From: Cryobacterium cryoconiti
GTDB taxonomy: Bacteria > Actinomycetota > Actinomycetes > Actinomycetales > Microbacteriaceae
NCBI RefSeq assembly: GCF_004403065.1
Contig: NZ_SOHA01000035.1
Coordinates: forward strand, 29,583 to 93,582
Direction: 5' to 3'
Length of the DNA stretch: 64,000 nucleotides
Shown here: positions 63,259 through 64,000 of the stretch, in pieces
Position numbering within the stretch: the first letter of the stretch is position 1
How the letters are laid out: each line of letters opens with the position of its first letter
The notes under the pieces: model-generated
Told to the model about the DNA's origin: nothing
Databases searched by the model: none
Seen by the model: the letters and a program-made list of their open reading frames with translations, nothing else
Position numbers and translations under genes: made by a program

Positions 63259-63603
63259 CTAGCGCCCCTGGCGGCGCTTGCCGGGCCGCGGCTGGCCTTT
63301 GACCTCGGGCGCGCGGCCCTTGCCCTTCGCCGCCTTGGCTTTGCCGCCCGCGGGCAGCGGCGGCTTCCAGGGTTCGTTCGAGGCAGCCAGCTCGGCGCGG
63401 GCATCCGTCAGAAACAGGTTGCCCGCGGTGGTGAGCCGGGTGGTCTCCGTGGTGCGGTCGATGAGCACGACGCCGAGGTTCGCCTCGAGTTTCGCAATCG
63501 AGGAGCGCAGCTTCGGGGTGGAGATATTGAGGTTCATCGCGGCGCGTGGGAAATGCAACTCCTCGGCGACGGCGATGAAGTGCCGGAGGAGGGTGATGTC
63601 CAC
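63259..63603 (-). CDS. HTH-only LysR-type protein
   Basis: A 114-residue protein whose first 65 residues are a LysR-type winged helix-turn-helix (VDITLLRHFIAVAEELHFPRA; LEANLGVVLIDRTTETTRLT). The effector-binding domain is absent; a Lys/Arg/Ala/Pro-rich basic tail follows instead. The GTG at 63603 is chosen for the AAAGG box seven bases upstream; an ATG at 63648 would lengthen it by 15 residues. It converges on the photolyase-like gene. It may be a small DNA-binding protein rather than a classical regulator. Confidence 0.8.
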   Translation of the reverse strand: MDITLLRHFIAVAEELHFPRAAMNLNISTPKLRSSIAKLEANLGVVLIDRTTETTRLTTAGNLFLTDARAELAASNEPWKPPLPAGGKAKAAKGKGRAPEVKGQPRPGKRRQGR

Positions 63604-63771
63604 GGAAACGCCTTTCTTCTGACCCGCACGATTCGCAGGCAGACTCATAGGGTACGCGCCGAGTCCGGGGAGTCGTGACGGATGCCCCCGGCGACGACGG
63701 CGTCCCCCCGGCGTGACCAGGTTCTCAGGTATTTCCCAGCTGATAGAGTAAGTGCTGATACTGGGGGATTT

Positions 63772-64000
63772 ATGGATAATTCAAAATTGGGCGGAGAGCC
63801 GGATTCCGGCCTTGACGCGACGAACAACGATCTGGAAGCGACGAACCTGCAGCCCGCTGTGACGCCGCCAGCGGATGCTGCGGGTCCGCCTGCACCGCCT
63901 GAACCGCCGGCCGGTCCGCCCGCGCCGCCCGCGGATGCTGCGGTTCCGCCCGTGCCGCCGGCGGGCCCGCCCGCTCCTCCCGTTGCCGGGACTCCGGCCG
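63772..64000 (+). CDS. Proline/alanine-rich protein, N-terminal part (truncated by window end)
   Basis: Only the first 76 codons are inside the window. After an acidic start (MDNSKLGGEPDSGLDATNND) comes a low-complexity Pro/Ala/Gly stretch built on PPA/PPV units. Such N-termini are common in actinobacterial membrane proteins (DUF4190- or RDD-like), but the domain lies outside the window. The ATG at 63772 follows GGGGGA. A possible -10 element TAGAGT lies about 25-30 bases upstream. Confidence 0.65.
   Translation, partial: MDNSKLGGEPDSGLDATNNDLEATNLQPAVTPPADAAGPPAPPEPPAGPPAPPADAAVPPVPPAGPPAPPVAGTPA

Overview
The window is chromosomal DNA from a high-GC Gram-positive bacterium of the Actinobacteria, most likely Microbacteriaceae and plausibly Cryobacterium-like. 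Pointers are frequent GTG starts, a mycothiol S-conjugate amidase, actinobacterial small families (DUF501, DUF4307, DUF4245, DUF6264), a class II aldolase plus GlpX pair, and many apparently leaderless promoters with a TAnnnT or CACAAT box 5-8 bases before the start codon. The genus is inferred from gene content only.

Layout. 1-7.3 kb: housekeeping block with ferritin, hisS, eno, an ftsB-like division gene, DUF501, a membrane-anchored subtilase and type II NADH dehydrogenase. 7.3-15 kb: a tRNA-Leu(UAA), an exopolyphosphatase, an ABC exporter diverging from a two-component system, and an unusual Ig-repeat/polytopic membrane protein. 15.3-19.3 kb: a tightly overlapped operon of a PLP aldolase/deaminase, an FAD-linked lactone oxidase and a GH1 protein that has lost both catalytic glutamates. 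19.4-28.8 kb: lemA-htpX, a YcaQ-type DNA glycosylase, a four-gene ABC importer, an AI-2E family permease and ilvA. 28.8-47 kb: conserved core genes (greA, mca, hemolysin III family, uppS, PhoH, fumC, carbonic anhydrase, xseB/xseA, ispH, fba/glpX, rmuC, an exonuclease, ychF).

47-52.1 kb is an accessory patchwork after ychF. It holds an SDR protein, two paralogous lipoproteins plus the 3' stub of a third, another lipoprotein and a one-TM protein. Imperfect copies of the last codons of ychF, one of them with its downstream hairpin, recur through it. 52.2-58 kb carries a dehydrogenase/membrane-protein operon next to a MalT/LAL-type LuxR regulator. 58-60.8 kb has small enzymes and repair genes.

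60.8-63.3 kb is the most interesting part. A proton-pump rhodopsin with D99/T103/E110 and retinal lysine K235 sits behind an AT-rich, palindrome-bearing promoter region. It is followed by a photolyase/cryptochrome-like flavoprotein whose FAD domain precedes, rather than follows, its alpha/beta domain, with a three-cysteine motif between them. The window ends with an HTH-only LysR-type protein and the start of a proline/alanine-rich protein.
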